Source of the DNA: Meghimatium bilineatum
Lineage: Eukaryota; Mollusca; Gastropoda; Stylommatophora; Philomycidae
NCBI GenBank assembly: GCA_034231615.1
Contig: CM067317.1
Span: forward strand, 47,621,376 to 47,685,375
Length of the DNA: 64,000 nucleotides
Reading direction: 5' to 3'
Shown: in pieces, positions 10,267 through 23,010 of the stretch
Layout of the letters: each line of letters opens with the position of its first letter
Position numbering within the stretch: position 1 is the stretch's first letter
Notes under the pieces: model-generated
What the model was told of the DNA's origin: nothing
The model's input: only the letters and a program-made list of their open reading frames with translations
Database searches by the model: none
Position numbers and translations under genes: made by a program

Positions 10267-10470
10267 CATGGTTGCCAATTAGTCCAAACTGATTATAGTA
10301 AATTGTCAGGTAGAATCTGGAGCAAATTTAACAAATTTCTAACTTTTAATACAATTTCAAATTGATAAACATTCAAAAATTATCAAAACATTAATTTATT
10401 GTCCGGTGTCACTAAATAATGGTAACATTGTAAATGTTGGACATTTCATGGCCAAATTGTGGCAACCATG
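10267..10470. mobile_element. Small TIR element, 204 bp
   Basis: CATGGTTGCCA at the left end and TGGCAACCATG at the right end are perfect 11-bp terminal inverted repeats. The subterminal ATT...GG(C)CCA also partly matches. The interior is AT-rich with no ORF. It resembles a non-autonomous DNA transposon. The flanking 8 bp are not clearly duplicated. Confidence 0.6.
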
Positions 10471-11396
10471 ATAAGATCAGTATATACCAAGTATGTGTAT
10501 ACGCGTGCAGGTGTCTTTCGTCTATGTTCCATGTCTTCAGATTTCTCCCTCAGGACATCATCAGTCGACCGGATGCTTCGAAATAGCACCGTACTCCATC
10601 TTGTGTGATAATCAGCCATTTCTTCAGAATTTAGATTTATAGAAAAATCGTTAAAATCTGTTTTTCCAAATAAACATTCGTGTCTAGAAATTATATTGAA
10701 ATAAGTATGTAGACAATGCCCTTAAGAAACAACATATGCTGTTTTTACTCTCTTTTATGTGAGACACTTAGAGCGTTGTTTTTGCAATATGTTTTCCTTG
10801 AATTTCTGTGTTGTAAATTATTCATATGAAAGCGTCAACAGTCAATGTATTCATTATACTTCATATTGCTGTTATGATAGATTATGAAATCATACTAATA
10901 GTTTTCTTTACGGTGTATGAGTAAAATCCTTCTGGATGGGAAGCCCAGTAACTTGTGTAAAATCAAGGGATAAATGTTCCAGAGTAGGGTAGTAACCCTA
11001 AAAATCAAGTGAGTGACTGGAGATTGGACCAGATCTCGTTATATCATAAAGGCTCCAATTCTCAGTGGTGATCACGTCTTGGAAAAGAAGCTCCTAAATA
11101 GTGTGTAAACTGTAATTGTATAGATGAAGTGGTGTGGAGGCCTCCATGAGGAGAAAGCCTCACTATTTACACATGTTGTCTACTAAACATTTACTGTTGT
11201 GTGGAGGTTATAACGATGGATCATTTGTAGTACCTTCAGATCTTCCGCGTGGTGTCCTTAATCTGTAAATCAGACACGATGTTGATGGCCTTTGCGTATT
11301 TGCAGACGGTCAGACAACAGACCAGTTGAAAATTCCAAACGGACTATGAAGTACTAAAATTTTCACACAGGATTACTTTCCTTTGCAGGTTATATG
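10471..11396. other. No gene or repeat recognised
   Basis: About 0.9 kb of apparently single-copy, AT-rich DNA without an ORF of note. Confidence 0.5.
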
Positions 11397-11462
11397 GAGG
11401 AAGTGTCTTGTACATTTGCACTAACTTTATGAAGGAAGTGTCTTGTACATTTGCACTAACCT
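11397..11462. repeat. Tandem duplication, 2 copies of about 34 bp
   Basis: GAAGTGTCTTGTACATTTGC followed by ACTAAC occurs twice in succession with near identity: a two-copy stage of a tandem repeat. Confidence 0.85.
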
Positions 11463-11639
11463 TCACTCTTCTCGGTTGATTAATTTCACGGGAATAGCAA
11501 CGCCTATATTCTTGAAAACGCACAGAACCTCGGGAGATGCCAGACAATGGTTTCATACACAATCGATTGCAGTAGAGTCTCCCGTCCGAATTTTCTTTAG
11601 GGATTTAATCCCTTAGCATGTGGTACTCCTGTACTAACG

Positions 11640-11790
11640 TGTCAGGCAGTGGATGAATAAGTACGACAGAAGACAAAAGTAGTTAATCGAGATAAGACAT
11701 GTAATGACAATAATTTTTTCACAGGTGATAGGTTATCTGCCTGTCCCCTAATTTCTCTTGGTCACCACCTACGGTATACCCGACATTATC
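11640..11790 (+). repeat. Dispersed repeat shared with 63775-63930
   Basis: The segment containing GACAGAAGACAAAAGTAG, AATCGAGA and TTTTTTCACAGGTG, then TCTGCCTGTCCCCTAAT resembles the segment near the end of the window in the same order and orientation. Class unknown. Confidence 0.5.
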
Positions 11791-12224
11791 ACCAATAATA
11801 TCAACATCTATTTTCCACACAAGTGTATTCACACTGTAGACATACACAAATAACCAATTATTGATATTTTTTAAGTATTAAATTTTAACGAACATAAAAA
11901 GTTTTCTATTTCCTTTATGTTTTATCCCATGCGTGAGAGTTTTTAAAGCACCCGTACCGTAAACTTTAAACAAAATGCACTCATTAAAATCTTTGTATTC
12001 TTCTAATTAAGAGATATGAAAAAGTTGAATTGGAAGTAGAATCTTGAAGTCTGCACCGTTCATAAAATCTGTACAGACATGATTTTCGTTTATCAACCCG
12101 TTATTTTAATTATGGCTTCAGGAAATGTGTGTTTTATACTTAATGTAGGAAGGATTGAATGTTTCGGGTTCATTGGGTGCTTTAAAAGGGATCTATGTAC
12201 ACGCCGATAAAAGGTGCGCTTTAC

Positions 12225-12466
12225 CATGACCATCCGTTGTATAGAAGACCTCGGCACACAATTAATTAGAATTTCATTCGTAATGTTTTGATCATTGGTG
12301 TACTCTCCGTTGGTCATTTATATACTTGGAGTCGCCATGACTATTTTTGGCATGAAACTCTAAGTATATAAATAGTGACCAACGGAACCTCACAATAATA
12401 AAAAAATATTAATAAATGAAGGTGTAATTAATTATATGCAGATGTCTTCTATAGAAGACGGTCATG
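12225..12466. mobile_element. Foldback MITE, 242 bp (CATGACC family)
   Basis: Diverged full-length inverted repeat. Ends: CATGACC...GGTCATG with GTATAGAAGAC on the left and GTCTTCTATAGAAGAC on the right. Middle: CCGTTGGTCATTTATATACTT (left) and AAGTATATAAATAGTGACCAA (right) around a centre near 12339 (CATGACTATTTTTGGCATG). No coding capacity. Relatives are at 41676-41820, 42708-43058, 43868-43997, 52855-53127 and 61880-61945. Confidence 0.85.
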
Positions 12467-12467
12467 G

Positions 12468-12640
12468 TTGTAGCATAGATCACAGTGAGCTTGTTTACTA
12501 CCACCGGGATACAGCGTGTCAGGTTCGAAACCACGTCTGGAAGATAAAAACAAATTCGGTGATTTCTCGCCTGACATCGCCTTCACTCTTCCAGTCGACC
12601 CACTGTAAATTGCTACTTGCCGCATGAATTATGGAAGGTA
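12468..12640 (+). mobile_element. Possible tRNA-derived SINE
   Basis: GGTTCGAAACC at 12522-12532 differs from the box B consensus at one place. A TGTAGCATAGATC box A-like stretch lies about 50 bp upstream. It lies immediately after the foldback MITE. No A-rich tail is obvious. Confidence 0.4.
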
Positions 12641-13189
12641 ACTATAACAAGGAAGTGAACTGGCCACTCCACTAATAGTTGCTGCGGCTGAATATATGAA
12701 GAGTTATCTTCATCCCCCGACAGCAGGTTGCTGCCATGAGAGCTGACTTTACATTTTAGGTTCACGCACTGATAAGAAAATGAGAAAATACGATCCTCGT
12801 ATCTTTATAGATGCAGAAATTATGTGAATAACTAAGAGAAATAGTGTATCGTCATAACTAGAGAAATAAACGATAAAGTTTATCCTTATCTTCCTGTCTA
12901 ATTGATAAATGTCGATAAATTACCTTTGTGGTTTTCTTCATGTCACACTAATCAGTCCAAAAATATTATTTTGTCAATTTGTCTCTTCTCAATCGATCCT
13001 TCTGGTTCATACTAAGTTTCGCTTTTACTTTTATCCTCACGTTATATAGAATCTTGATCTTTCTATTTGATACTTTCATTTGTACTTTTATCATATGTTA
13101 AGAATCTTGATCCTCATGTAATTATAAATGTCTTCTATAATTTGTCTCCGGGATGAATCCGGGAACAATGTGTTATTTCCGTTTTATTC
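12641..13189. other. No gene seen
   Basis: AT-rich DNA with weak TTTACTTTTATC repeats; no ORF or domain. Confidence 0.5.
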
Positions 13190-13380
13190 CTTGACTAACG
13201 TGATATTCTTTGACCGATTTGCTAACGTGTTATTCATTGACTATCGTGTTATACATTTATGGAATTGTTATTTATTGCCGACGTGTTATTTATTTCCGAC
13301 GTATTATTCATTGACCGACTTGTATTCATTGTGTAACGTGTTATTTATTTACCGACGTACTATTTGTTGACTAGCGGCAT
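13190..13380. repeat. Degenerate repeat of about 20 bp
   Basis: Irregular repetition of CGTGTTATTTATTGACCGA with frequent indels. Confidence 0.7.
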
Positions 13381-13539
13381 ATTTAAGGGTGATGTGATCA
13401 GCAGCTTTTCAGACGCACAGTAGACACAGACATTGTAATAGTGATATATTGTCTATGAAGACTTCACATTACAGCATCTCTTATAGTTGCTATTGTCGAT
13501 TTTCGATCCGCAGTGGGAAAAGGAGTATATACATAAAAC

Positions 13540-14015
13540 ATCTGTATGTGAGGATGCAGGTGTTTATAACAAGTCTGTGTGTGAGGATGCAGGTGTCAGG
13601 TGTGAGGATGCAGGTGTTAGGTGTGAGGATGCATGTGTCAGGACGTAGGTGTTTATAACAAATATGTGTATGAGGATGCAGGTATCAGGTGTGAGGACGC
13701 AGGTGTTATAACACGTCTGTGTGTGAGGATGCAGCTGTTAGGCGTGTGGATGCAGGTGTCAGGATGCAGGTGTTTATAACAAATTTGTGTGTGAGGATGC
13801 AGGTGTCAGGTGTGAGATTGCAGGTGTTATAGCAAGTCTGTGTGTGAGGATGCAGGTGTTATAACACATCTGTGTGTGAGGATGCAGATGTTATAACACG
13901 TCTCTGTGTGAGGATGCAGGTGTTATAACAAGTCTGTGTGTGAGGATGCAGGTGTTATAACAAGTCTCTGTGTGTGTGGATGCAGCTGTTATAATACTCC
14001 TGTTTGTGACGATGC
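13540..14015. repeat. Minisatellite of GTGTGAGGATGCAGGTGT type
   Basis: Short (16-17-bp) and long (about 30-bp, with TATAACAAGTCT added) versions of the unit alternate irregularly. Confidence 0.9.
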
Positions 14016-14385
14016 GGGTGCCTTTTTACTACACCATATGTCTTGACATTTACTTTCATAAGAAACCTGTTACCCATATCTTTAGCTGAGTACGCGTGAA
14101 AGCAATTGGTGGTTTTAAAAATGGAACCTTAAAGTCATCGTCTGAGCTAATTATTGTGCGAGTAATTGAGGTTCCTCAGGTGTCGTCTACACACTGTCCA
14201 TGTTTAACCAGCGTATATCAAGTAAAAACATATGGAAAGCACAAACATTCTTAGGAATATCAGAAGTGAGATACACCATAAATATAATTAGATGTGTTGA
14301 CAGTAGCTTCATTAGTGATATCTCCGTATTTATCTTGTGCATTCTTTCTCAGATTCCTCACAATTTAATACGTTATTACGATGTA

Positions 14386-15088
14386 GTTGAGAGATTATTT
14401 TATATCGCTTGTAATTGAGAGATTATTTTATGTCGTTTGTAATTGAGAGATTATTTTATGTCATTTGTAATTGAGAGATTATTTTATGCCGCTTGTAATT
14501 GAGAGATTATTTTATGTCGTTTATAATTGAGAGATTATTTTATGTCGTTTGTAATTGAGAGATTATTTTATTTCGTTTGTAATTGAGAGATTATTTTATG
14601 TCGTTTGTAATTGAGAGATTATTTTATGTCGTTTGTAATTGATAGATTATTTTATTTCGCTTGTAATTGAGAGATTATTTTATGTTGCTTGTAATTTAGA
14701 GATTATTTTATGTCGTTTATAATTGAGAGATTATTTTATTTCGTTTGTAATTGAGAGATTATTTTATTTCGTTTGTAATTGAGAGATTATTTTATGTCGT
14801 TTGTAATTGAGAGATTATTTTATGTCGTTTGTAATTGATAGATTATTTTATTTCGCTTGTAATTGAGAGATTATTTTATGTTGCTTGTAATTTAGAGATT
14901 ATTTTATGTCGTTTATAATTGAGAGATTATTTTATGTCGTTTGTAATTGAGAGATTATTTTATGTCGTTTGTAATTGAGAGATTATTTTATGTCGCTTGT
15001 AATTGAGAGATTATTTTATGTCGCTTGTAATTGAGAGATTATTTTATGTCGCTTGTAATTGAGAGATTATTTTATGTCGCTTGTAATT
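14386..15088. repeat. 28-bp minisatellite, about 25 copies
   Basis: Unit begins ATTGAGAGATTATTTTATGT and ends CGTTTGTA or CGCTTGTA. A block of several variants (TTTCGCTT, then GTTGCTTGTAATTTAGAG) near 14640-14720 is repeated near 14830-14900, a sign of block duplication. Confidence 0.95.
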
Positions 15089-15119
15089 TGACGACGATAT
15101 GTACAGACCAAATAAATAA

Positions 15120-15345
15120 ATATTTGGGAAATATTACAAGACACACAACCGTGTTGAAGACTTCATATGAAGATAAAGTTGAGGGTAGACGAACAAGAGG
15201 AAAACGGAGACAAAATTAAATTACCACGAGATGTGCAGGGTACAGGCTATCATAGTGCACAACCAAGGCAAGAGACAGAGGATGTTGAATGTCAGTTGAA
15301 GCCAACTTTCGATGAGGAGACGGCACTTGATAGTGATGACAATAT
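15120..15345 (+). pseudogene. LINE family A 3' tail, decayed
   Basis: GNITRHTTVLKTSYEDKVEG, then RRTRGKRRQN (the GRQR motif), stops, then CTTKARDR-like and VEANF-like residues and the end GACGGCACTTGATAGTGATGA. Aligns in order with 5445-5690. Several stops. Confidence 0.8.
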
Positions 15346-15390
15346 GTCCATCAAACATTTCAGTAGGTAAAAATGTCAGGATTCGTTTTC

Positions 15391-15505
15391 TTCCCTCACT
15401 GGTTAAGACGCTCGCATTGTATTCAATGGGTCAATGGTTCGAATACACACTGATGGTGTACCTTCTTCGAGTGTCACTGGAAAATTTAATTAAGATTGTG
15501 AGTCA
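15391..15505 (+). mobile_element. tRNA-derived SINE head, directly before the 59-bp array
   Basis: TCACTGGTTAAGACGCTCGC (box A-like) and GGTTCGAATAC (15436-15446, box B with one or two mismatches) lie about 40 bp apart, as in tRNA genes. No intact cloverleaf. The 59-bp array begins within a few bases of its visible end. Confidence 0.55.
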
Positions 15506-15508
15506 TCA

Positions 15509-18500
15509 GGTGGTGGAGAGTGCAATCTAGACTCGCATAAAACAGTTGCAGTGTAAACAAGAGTGAAGGTGGTGGAGAGTGCAATCTAGACTCGCATAAA
15601 ACAGTTTCAGTGTAAACAAGAGTGAAGGTGGTGGAGAGTGCAATCTAGACTCGCATAAAATAGTTGCAGTGTAAACAAGAGTGAAGGTGGTGGAGAGTGC
15701 AATCTAGACTCGCATAAAATAGTTGCAGTGTAAACAAGAGTGAAGGTGGTGGAGAGTGCAATCTAGACTCGCATAAAACAGTTGCAGTTTAAACAAGAGT
15801 GAAGGTGGTGGAGAGTGCAATCTAGACTCGCATAAAACAGTTGCAGTGTAAACAAGAGTGAAGGTGGTGGAGAGTGCAATCTAGACTCGCATAAAACAGT
15901 TTCAGTGTAAACAAGAGTGAAGGTGGTGGAGAGTGCAATCTAGACTCGCATAAAATAGTTGCAGTGTAAACAAGAGTGAAGGTGGTGGAGAGTGCAATCT
16001 AGACTCGCATAAAACAGTTGCAGTTTAAACAAGAGTGAAGGTGGTGGAGAGTGTAAACAAGAGTGAAGGTGGTGGAGAGTGTAATCTAGACTCGCATAAA
16101 ACAGTTGCAGTTTAAACAAGAGTGAAGGTGGTGGAGAGTGTAAACAAGAGTGAAGGTGGTGGAGAGTGTAATCTAGACTCGCATAAAACAGTTGCAGTTT
16201 AAACAAGAGTGAAGGTAGTGGAGAGTGCAATCTAGACTCGCATAAAACAGTTTCAGTGTAAACAAGAGTGAAGGTGGTGGAGAGTGCAATCTAGACTCGC
16301 ATAAAACAGTTGCAGTGTAAACAAGAGTGAAGGTGGTGGAGAGTGTAAACAAGAGTGAAGGTGGTGGAGAGTGTAAACAAGAGTGAAGGTGGTGGAGAGT
16401 GTAAACAAGAGTGAAGGTGGTGGAGAGTGCAATCTAGACTCGCATAAAACAGTTGCAGTGTAAACAAGAGTGAAGGTGGTGGAGAGTGCAATCTAGACTC
16501 GCATAAAACAGTTGCAGTGTAAACAAGAGTGAAGGTGGTGGAGAGTGCAATCTAGACTCGCATAAAACAGTTGCAGTGTAAACAAGAGTGAAGGTGGTGG
16601 AGAGTGCAATCTAGACTCGCATAAAACAGTTGCAGTGTAAACAAGAGTGAAGGTGGTGGAGAGTGTAAACAAGAGTGAAGGTGGTGGAGAGTGCAATCTA
16701 GACTCGCATAAAACAGTTGCAGTGTAAACAAGAGTGAAGGTGGTGGAGAGTGCAATCTAGACTCGCATAAAACAGTTGCAGTGTAAACAAGAGTGAAGGT
16801 GGTGGAGAGTGCAATCTAGACTCGCATAAAACAGTTGCAGTGTAAACAAGAGTGAAGGTGGTGGAGAGTGCAATCTAGACTCGCATAAAACAGTTTCAGT
16901 GTAAACAAGAGTGAAGGTGGTGGAGAGTGTAAACAAGAGTGAAGGTGGTGGAGAGTGCAATCTAGACTCGCATAAAACAGTTGCAGTGTAAACAAGAGTG
17001 AAGGTGGTGGAGAGTGCAATCTAGACTCGCATAAAACAGTTGCAGTGTAAACAAGAGTGAAGGTGGTGGAGAGTGCAATCTAGACTCGCATAAAACAGTT
17101 GCAGTGTAAACAAGAGTGAAGGTGGTGGAGAGTGCAATCTAGACTCGCATAAAACAGTTTCAGTGTAAACAAGAGTGAAGGTGGTGGAGAGTGCAATCTA
17201 GACTCGCATAAAACAGTTGCAGTGTAAACAAGAGTGAAGGTGGTGGAGAGTGCAATCTAGACTCGCATAAAACAGTTTCAGTGTAAACAAGAGTGAAGGT
17301 GGTGGAGAGTGTAAACAAGAGTGAAGGTGGTGGATAGTGCAATATAGAATCGCATAAAACAGTTGCAGTGTAAACAAGAGTGAAGGTGGTGGAGAGTGCA
17401 ATCTAGACTCGCATAAAACAGTTGCAGTGTAAACAAGAGTGAAGGTGGTGGAGAGTGCAATCTAGACTCGCATAAAACAGTTTCAGTGTAAACAAGAGTG
17501 AAGGTGGTGGAGAGTGTAAACAAGAGTGAAGGTGGTGGATAGTGCAATATAGAATCGCATAAAATAGTCGCAGTTTAAACAAGAGTGAAGGTGGTGGAGA
17601 GTGCAATCTAGACTCGCATAAAACAGTTGCAGTGTAAACAAGAGTGAAGGTGGTGGAGAGTGCAATCTAGACTCGCATAAAACAGTTGCAGTGTAAACAA
17701 GAGTGAAGGTGGTGGAGAGTGCAATCTAGACTCGCATAAAACAGTTTCAGTGTAAACAAGAGTGAAGGTGGTGGAGAGTGTAAACAAGAGTGAAGGTGGT
17801 GGATAGTGCAATCTAGACTCGCATAAAACAGTTGCAGTGTAAACAAGAGTGAAGGTGGTGGAGAGTGCAATCTAGACTCGCATAAAACAGTTGCAGTGTA
17901 AACAAGAGTGAAGGTGGTGGAGAGTGCAATCTAGACTCGCATAAAACAGTTGCAGTGTAAACAAGAGTGAAGGTGGTGGAGAGTGCAATCTAGACTCGCA
18001 TAAAACAGTTTCAGTGTAAACAAGAGTGAAGGTGGTGGAGAGTGTAAACAAGAGTGAAGGTGGTGGAGAGTGCAATCTAGACTCGCATAAAACAGTTGCA
18101 GTTTAAACAAGAGTGAAGGTGGTGGAGAGTGTAAACAAGAGTGAAGGTGGTGGAGAGTGTAATCTAGACTCGCATAAAACAGTTGCAGTTTAAACAAGAG
18201 TGAAGGTGGTGGAGAGTGTAAACAAGAGTGAAGGTGGTGGAGAGTGTAATCTAGACTCGCATAAAACAGTTGCAGTTTAAACAAGAGTGAAGGTAGTGGA
18301 GAGTGCAATCTAGACTCGCATAAAACAGTTGCAGTGTAAACAAGAGTGAAGGTGGTGGAGAGTGCAATCTAGACTCGCATAAAACAGTTGCAGTGTAAAC
18401 AAGAGTGAAGGTGGTGGAGAGTGCAATCTAGACTCGCATAAAACAGTTTCAGTGTAAACAAGAGTGAAGGTGGTGGAGAGTGTAAACAAGAGTGAAGGTG

Positions 18501-20138
18501 GTGGATAGTGCAATATAGAATCGCATAAAATAGTCGCAGTTTAAACAAGAGTGAAGGTGGTGGAGAGTGCAATCTAGACTCGCATAAAACAGTTGCAGTG
18601 TAAACAAGAGTGAAGGTGGTGGAGAGTGCAATCTAGACTCGCATAAAACAGTTGCAGTGTAAACAAGAGTGAAGGTGGTGGAGAGTGCAATCTAGACTCG
18701 CATAAAACAGTTGCAGTGTAAACAAGAGTGAAGGTGGTGGAGAGTGTAAACAAGAGTGAAGGTGGTGGAGAGTGCAATCTAGACTCGCATAAAACAGTTG
18801 CAGTGTAAACAAGAGTGAAGGTGGTGGAGAGTGCAATCTAGACTCGCATAAAACAGTTGCAGTGTAAACAAGAGTGAAGGTGGTGGAGAGTGCAATCTAG
18901 ACTCGCATAAAACATTTGCAGTGTAAACAAGAGTGAAGGTGGTGGAGAGTGCAATCTAGACTCGCATAAAACAGTTGCAGTGTAAACAAGAGTGAAGGTG
19001 GTGGAGAGTGTAAACAAGAGTGAAGGTGGTGGAGAGTGCAATCTAGACTCGCATAAAACAGTTGCAGTGTAAACAAGAGTGAAGGTGGTGGAGAGTGCAA
19101 TCTAGACTCGCATAAAACAGTTGCAGTGTAAACAAGAGTGAAGGTGGTGGAGAGTGCAATCTAGACTCGCATAAAACAGTTGCAGTGTAAACAAGAGTGA
19201 AGGTGGTGGAGAGTGCAATCTAGACTCGCATAAAACAGTTGCAGTGTAAACAAGAGTGAAGGTGGTGGAGAGTGCAATCTAGACTCGCATAAAACAGTTG
19301 CAGTGTAAACAAGAGTGAAGGTGGTGGAGAGTGCAATCTAGACTCGCATAAAACAGTTGCAGTGTAAACAAGAGTGAAGGTGGTGGAGAGTGTAAACAAG
19401 AGTGAAGGTGGTGGATAGTGCAATATAGAATCGCATAAAACAGTTGCAGTGTAAACAAGAGTGAAGGTGGTGGAGAGTGCAATCTAGACTCGCATAAAAC
19501 AGTTGCAGTGTAAACAAGAGTGAAGGTGGTGGAGAGTGCAATCTAGACTCGCATAAAACAGTTTCAGTGTAAACAAGAGTGAAGGTGGTGGAGAGTGTAA
19601 ACAAGAGTGAAGGTGGTGGATAGTGCAATCTAGACTCGCATAAAACAGTTGCAGTGTAAACAAGAGTGAAGGTGGTGGAGAGTGCAATCTAGACTCGCAT
19701 AAAACAGTTGCAGTGTAAACAAGAGTGAAGGTGGTGGAGAGTGCAATCTAGACTCGCATAAAACAGTTGCAGTGTAAACAAGAGTGAAGGTGGTGGAGAG
19801 TGCAATCTAGACTCGCATAAAACAGTTTCAGTGTAAACAAGAGTGAAGGTGGTGGAGAGTGTAAACAAGAGTGAAGGTGGTGGATAGTGCAATATAGAAT
19901 CGCATAAAACAGTTGCAGTGTAAACAAGAGTGAAGGTGGTGGAGAGTGTAAACAAGAGTGAAGGTGGTGGAGAGTGCAATCTAGACTCGCATAAAATAGT
20001 CGCAGCTTAAACAAGAGTGAAGGTGGTGGAGAGTGCAATCTAGACTCGCATAAAACAGTTGCAGTGTAAACAAGAGTGAAGGTGGTGGAGAGTGCAATCT
20101 AGACTCGCATAAAACAGTTGCAGTGTAAACAAGAGTGA
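15509..20138. repeat. Large 59-bp minisatellite (4.6 kb) with 28-bp deletion units
   Basis: The full unit is 59 bp and begins GTGGTGGAGAGTGCAATCTA. A shorter 28-bp unit, GTGGTGGAGAGTGTAAACAA then GAGTGAAG, lacks 31 bp lying between two AGTG repeats and is scattered through the array. Variants (GTTTCAG, CAGTTTAAAC, ATAGTCGCAG, GGATAGTGCAATATAGAATC, GGTAGTGG) recur in the same order at separate places, showing block duplication. ORFs in the array (for example HSPPPSLLFTL on minus) result from the period and are not genes. The array ends at GTGAATGTCTTGAG. Confidence 0.97.
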
Positions 20139-20810
20139 ATGTCTTGAGATGAGGAAGAACAGTCTGACTTCTTTCATTTTTGTCTCTTTCGAATCACCTG
20201 CAGTATTTTCCTGTTTAAAACGTTTAATACCTGGACTGTTCTGATCATTCCAGACTGGGCAGTCAAGAGGTGGGGTTTCCTAAAGAGCTTGGATCAATTT
20301 TGCAGCGCTTAGGAGATGTCGTCAAGTTGTACGTGAACCGTTATTTCTTGACTTCCATTTGAACGCTTACTACGTACAGCTGTAGATACAGACAGTAAAG
20401 ATCTAAACAAGACTTAATGCCTAATGATTTTCATTATTGACGTGTTTTTCGTTGATCATCATTTATGTACTTTGTGACGCCGACTGACGAAATGTAGAGG
20501 AAAAAAATTAGGAAACATGACTTATGAAAGTTTAATTTTATTTTTCTAGTAAACATTTACTATCGACAGCCACAGCACAGCTCGCATGTAACAGTTTCTA
20601 TATAGAACGCTTATCTGATTTCATAGATATGTGTTTTTACAGTTCGGTTGTATCGTTGCATATCAACGCCTGATCGTGTACAAATATCAATTCGTTTACT
20701 CTATTATTGACTTATTTTCTCAGTTCTCTTGTTCTGGTTGATTTCCTTGTTATATTGCTGTTAAGATTTCTTAAGTTTAAAAGAAAAACTGTATAGATTT
20801 TGAATATGAG
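20139..20810. other. No gene or repeat recognised
   Basis: About 0.67 kb of ordinary sequence between the 59-bp array and an antisense LINE. Confidence 0.5.
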
Positions 20811-22376
20811 CGGGGATAAGACACATCCCTGTCTGACTCCAGATATTTTTATGAATGTGTCTATCATTCCTTCTGTTGCTCTTACTCTTGCCTTAGATCT
20901 TTGATATAGAACTCTGATGTTTTCTAGGAGTTAGTCGTGGATCCCGTACTCTTCTATGTAGGTCCATAGTTTGTCTGTTAACTCTGTCGAAAGATTTTCT
21001 TGGTCGACAAATCTGATGTTCAGTTGATTGTTGTATTTTATTATCTGTTTACTGATTTGCCTAAGTGTGAAAAGGCGTCTGTGTAGTCCATGCCCGTCCT
21101 AAGTTTAACTTGGCGTCTAATTATTTGGGGGTCTATACGTGGTCTTAATCTTTTTATTTCTATTATCTTTGCGTATGTCATCCCAACTTGACTTAGTAGC
21201 GACATCCCTCTGTATTTGTCGCAGTCTCTCTTTGAACCTTTATTATTTCATTTAGGTATTATTGTTACTGTCTGTTAATCATCAGTTGTTCTTCTCTCAT
21301 TCATTACCATTTTGAACAATCTTGTAGCGTTTTACTGCAGTGTCGCCAAATTGGTTTATTAATTCTGTTGTTAATCCATCGTCGTCCGAAGGTTTGTAAT
21401 TGAGCTATTATTTTAGTGCGCTTCCACATAATGATATAATAGCTGGTTCTGTTACTTGTTCCCATGTGTGTTTGATGTGGGATTGTTGGTGCTTATTTCC
21501 AATGTGAGCAGTTCTTGGATATATATTTTCCATCCTTTTTCGTATGTTCTGTATTGAATAAGGGTTTACCATCTTTGTCATTTATTATTGTTGTTAGGTT
21601 AAATATATTGTCTCTAGTCCTCATAGTTTTAACGTTTTAATAACATTCTCTGGGATGTGATTTTCAAATGTTTGAGATCTGTTGTCAGTATAATTCCCAT
21701 GCTTTGTTTTTGCTTTATTATTTTTTTTCTATTTTTTTTAGTTGACTATCTCTGAGGTACTATTTGTTGTTTGTTTTTACCCATGTTCGGAAGGCTTTAT
21801 CTTTTATTTGTATTACTGTTTTTAATTCTTCGTTCCACCAAGTTATTCATTTAGCTCTTGGTCTGACTCGTTTCTTTTTTTTTCTACAGTTGTTAGTTAG
21901 TATCGCTGTTAGACAAGACTTAAACTTTTCCCACTTCTGTTCTATGTTATCTGTAGTTTCAGGTGATTATGCGAACCTTTTTTATTTTCATTTCTAGTTT
22001 TCTGTATTACTTCTTTCTCTAGTTCTTTATGATTTATTCTGTAGGATGTTGTAGTTGTTCTTTTTGTTTTTATCTTTACTGCAACATTATTTATTACTAT
22101 AGGTCGATGATCTCTGTCAATATTGGCGTTGAGAATGACTCTAGCGTCATTTATTGTGTATCGCTGTCTTGATTTCAACAGTATAAAGTCTATTTACGAC
22201 GCGTGGTTGATAGTGCTCCATTTATACAAGACTTGATACGGATTTTACAATGTTGGTACATTGTATTGATTATTAATATGTACTTACTGCACAAAACTGA
22301 AATCCAACAGGTAGATCCAGGAAAAAGGTAATAATGTTTTGCTAATTAGAGTCAAACATAATAACACACACAAATC

Positions 22377-22409
22377 GACGTTTCGACCAAAAGGCCTTTA
22401 TCAAGATAA
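22377..22409 (+). repeat. Dispersed repeat core, CGACGTTTCG type, inserted in LINE D
   Basis: CGACGTTTCGACCAAAAGGCC then TTTATCAAGA, with upstream CACACACAAAT. It lies in about 300 bp (22220-22545) that interrupts the endonuclease between IMEDFKG and IDFIL. Compare 5341, 42120 and 49745. Confidence 0.6.
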
Positions 22410-22699
22410 CAATTCAAACAAAATGAAAACATATAACAAAAAAACGAACAGTAATGACATAGACGACATCGTATTGATTATTATAAGGTCATGTTCCATG
22501 CATAGGTTTTTAAAGTATTTAAAATGTATCTTCTTCCCCATTATGGTTTCTTGAGATTGTATAAAAAATGATCATAGGCTAAATCCATCAGTAATTTTCT
22601 TTGTTCCTTCGTGCCTTTGAAGTCTTCCATTATCGCTAATTTATTTCAATTTTGAATACTTTTAATCACGTCTGATAGTTGGGTAAAGAATTAAGTAGA

Positions 22700-23010
22700 T
22701 TCAGTTGTTGTTTCTGTGTTGTCGTAGTGGATTCAGTTGTATCTGTGTTGTCGTAGTGGATTCAGTTGTGTCTGTGTTGTTGTAGTGGATTCAGTTGTGT
22801 CTGTGTTGTTGTAGTGGATTCAGTTGTGTCTGTGTTGTCGTAGTGGATTCAGTTGTGTCTGTGTCGTCATAGTGGATTCAGTTGTGTCTGTGTTGTCGTA
22901 GTGGATTCAGTTGTGTCTGTGTCGTCATAGTGGATTCAGTTGTGTTTGTGTTGTCGTAGTGGATTCAGTTGTGTCTGTGTTGTCGTAGTGGATTCAGTTG
23001 TGTCTGTGTT
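22700..23010. repeat. 29-bp minisatellite in the LINE endonuclease
   Basis: Unit begins GTAGTGGATTCAGTTGTGTC and ends TGTGTTGTC, about 10-11 copies. It shares GTGTCTGTGTTGTC with the adjoining 45-bp array. Confidence 0.93.

Noticed and set aside
15940..20038. Many minus-strand ORFs of 60-125 codons (HSPPPSLLFTL repeats)
   Set aside because: They are read-through of a 59-bp tandem repeat that cycles all three frames. No non-repeat domain, start context or partner exon.
15509..20138. CRISPR array
   Set aside because: Units are contiguous with no unique spacers, the DNA is eukaryotic in character, and no cas genes are present. The same applies to all other arrays here.
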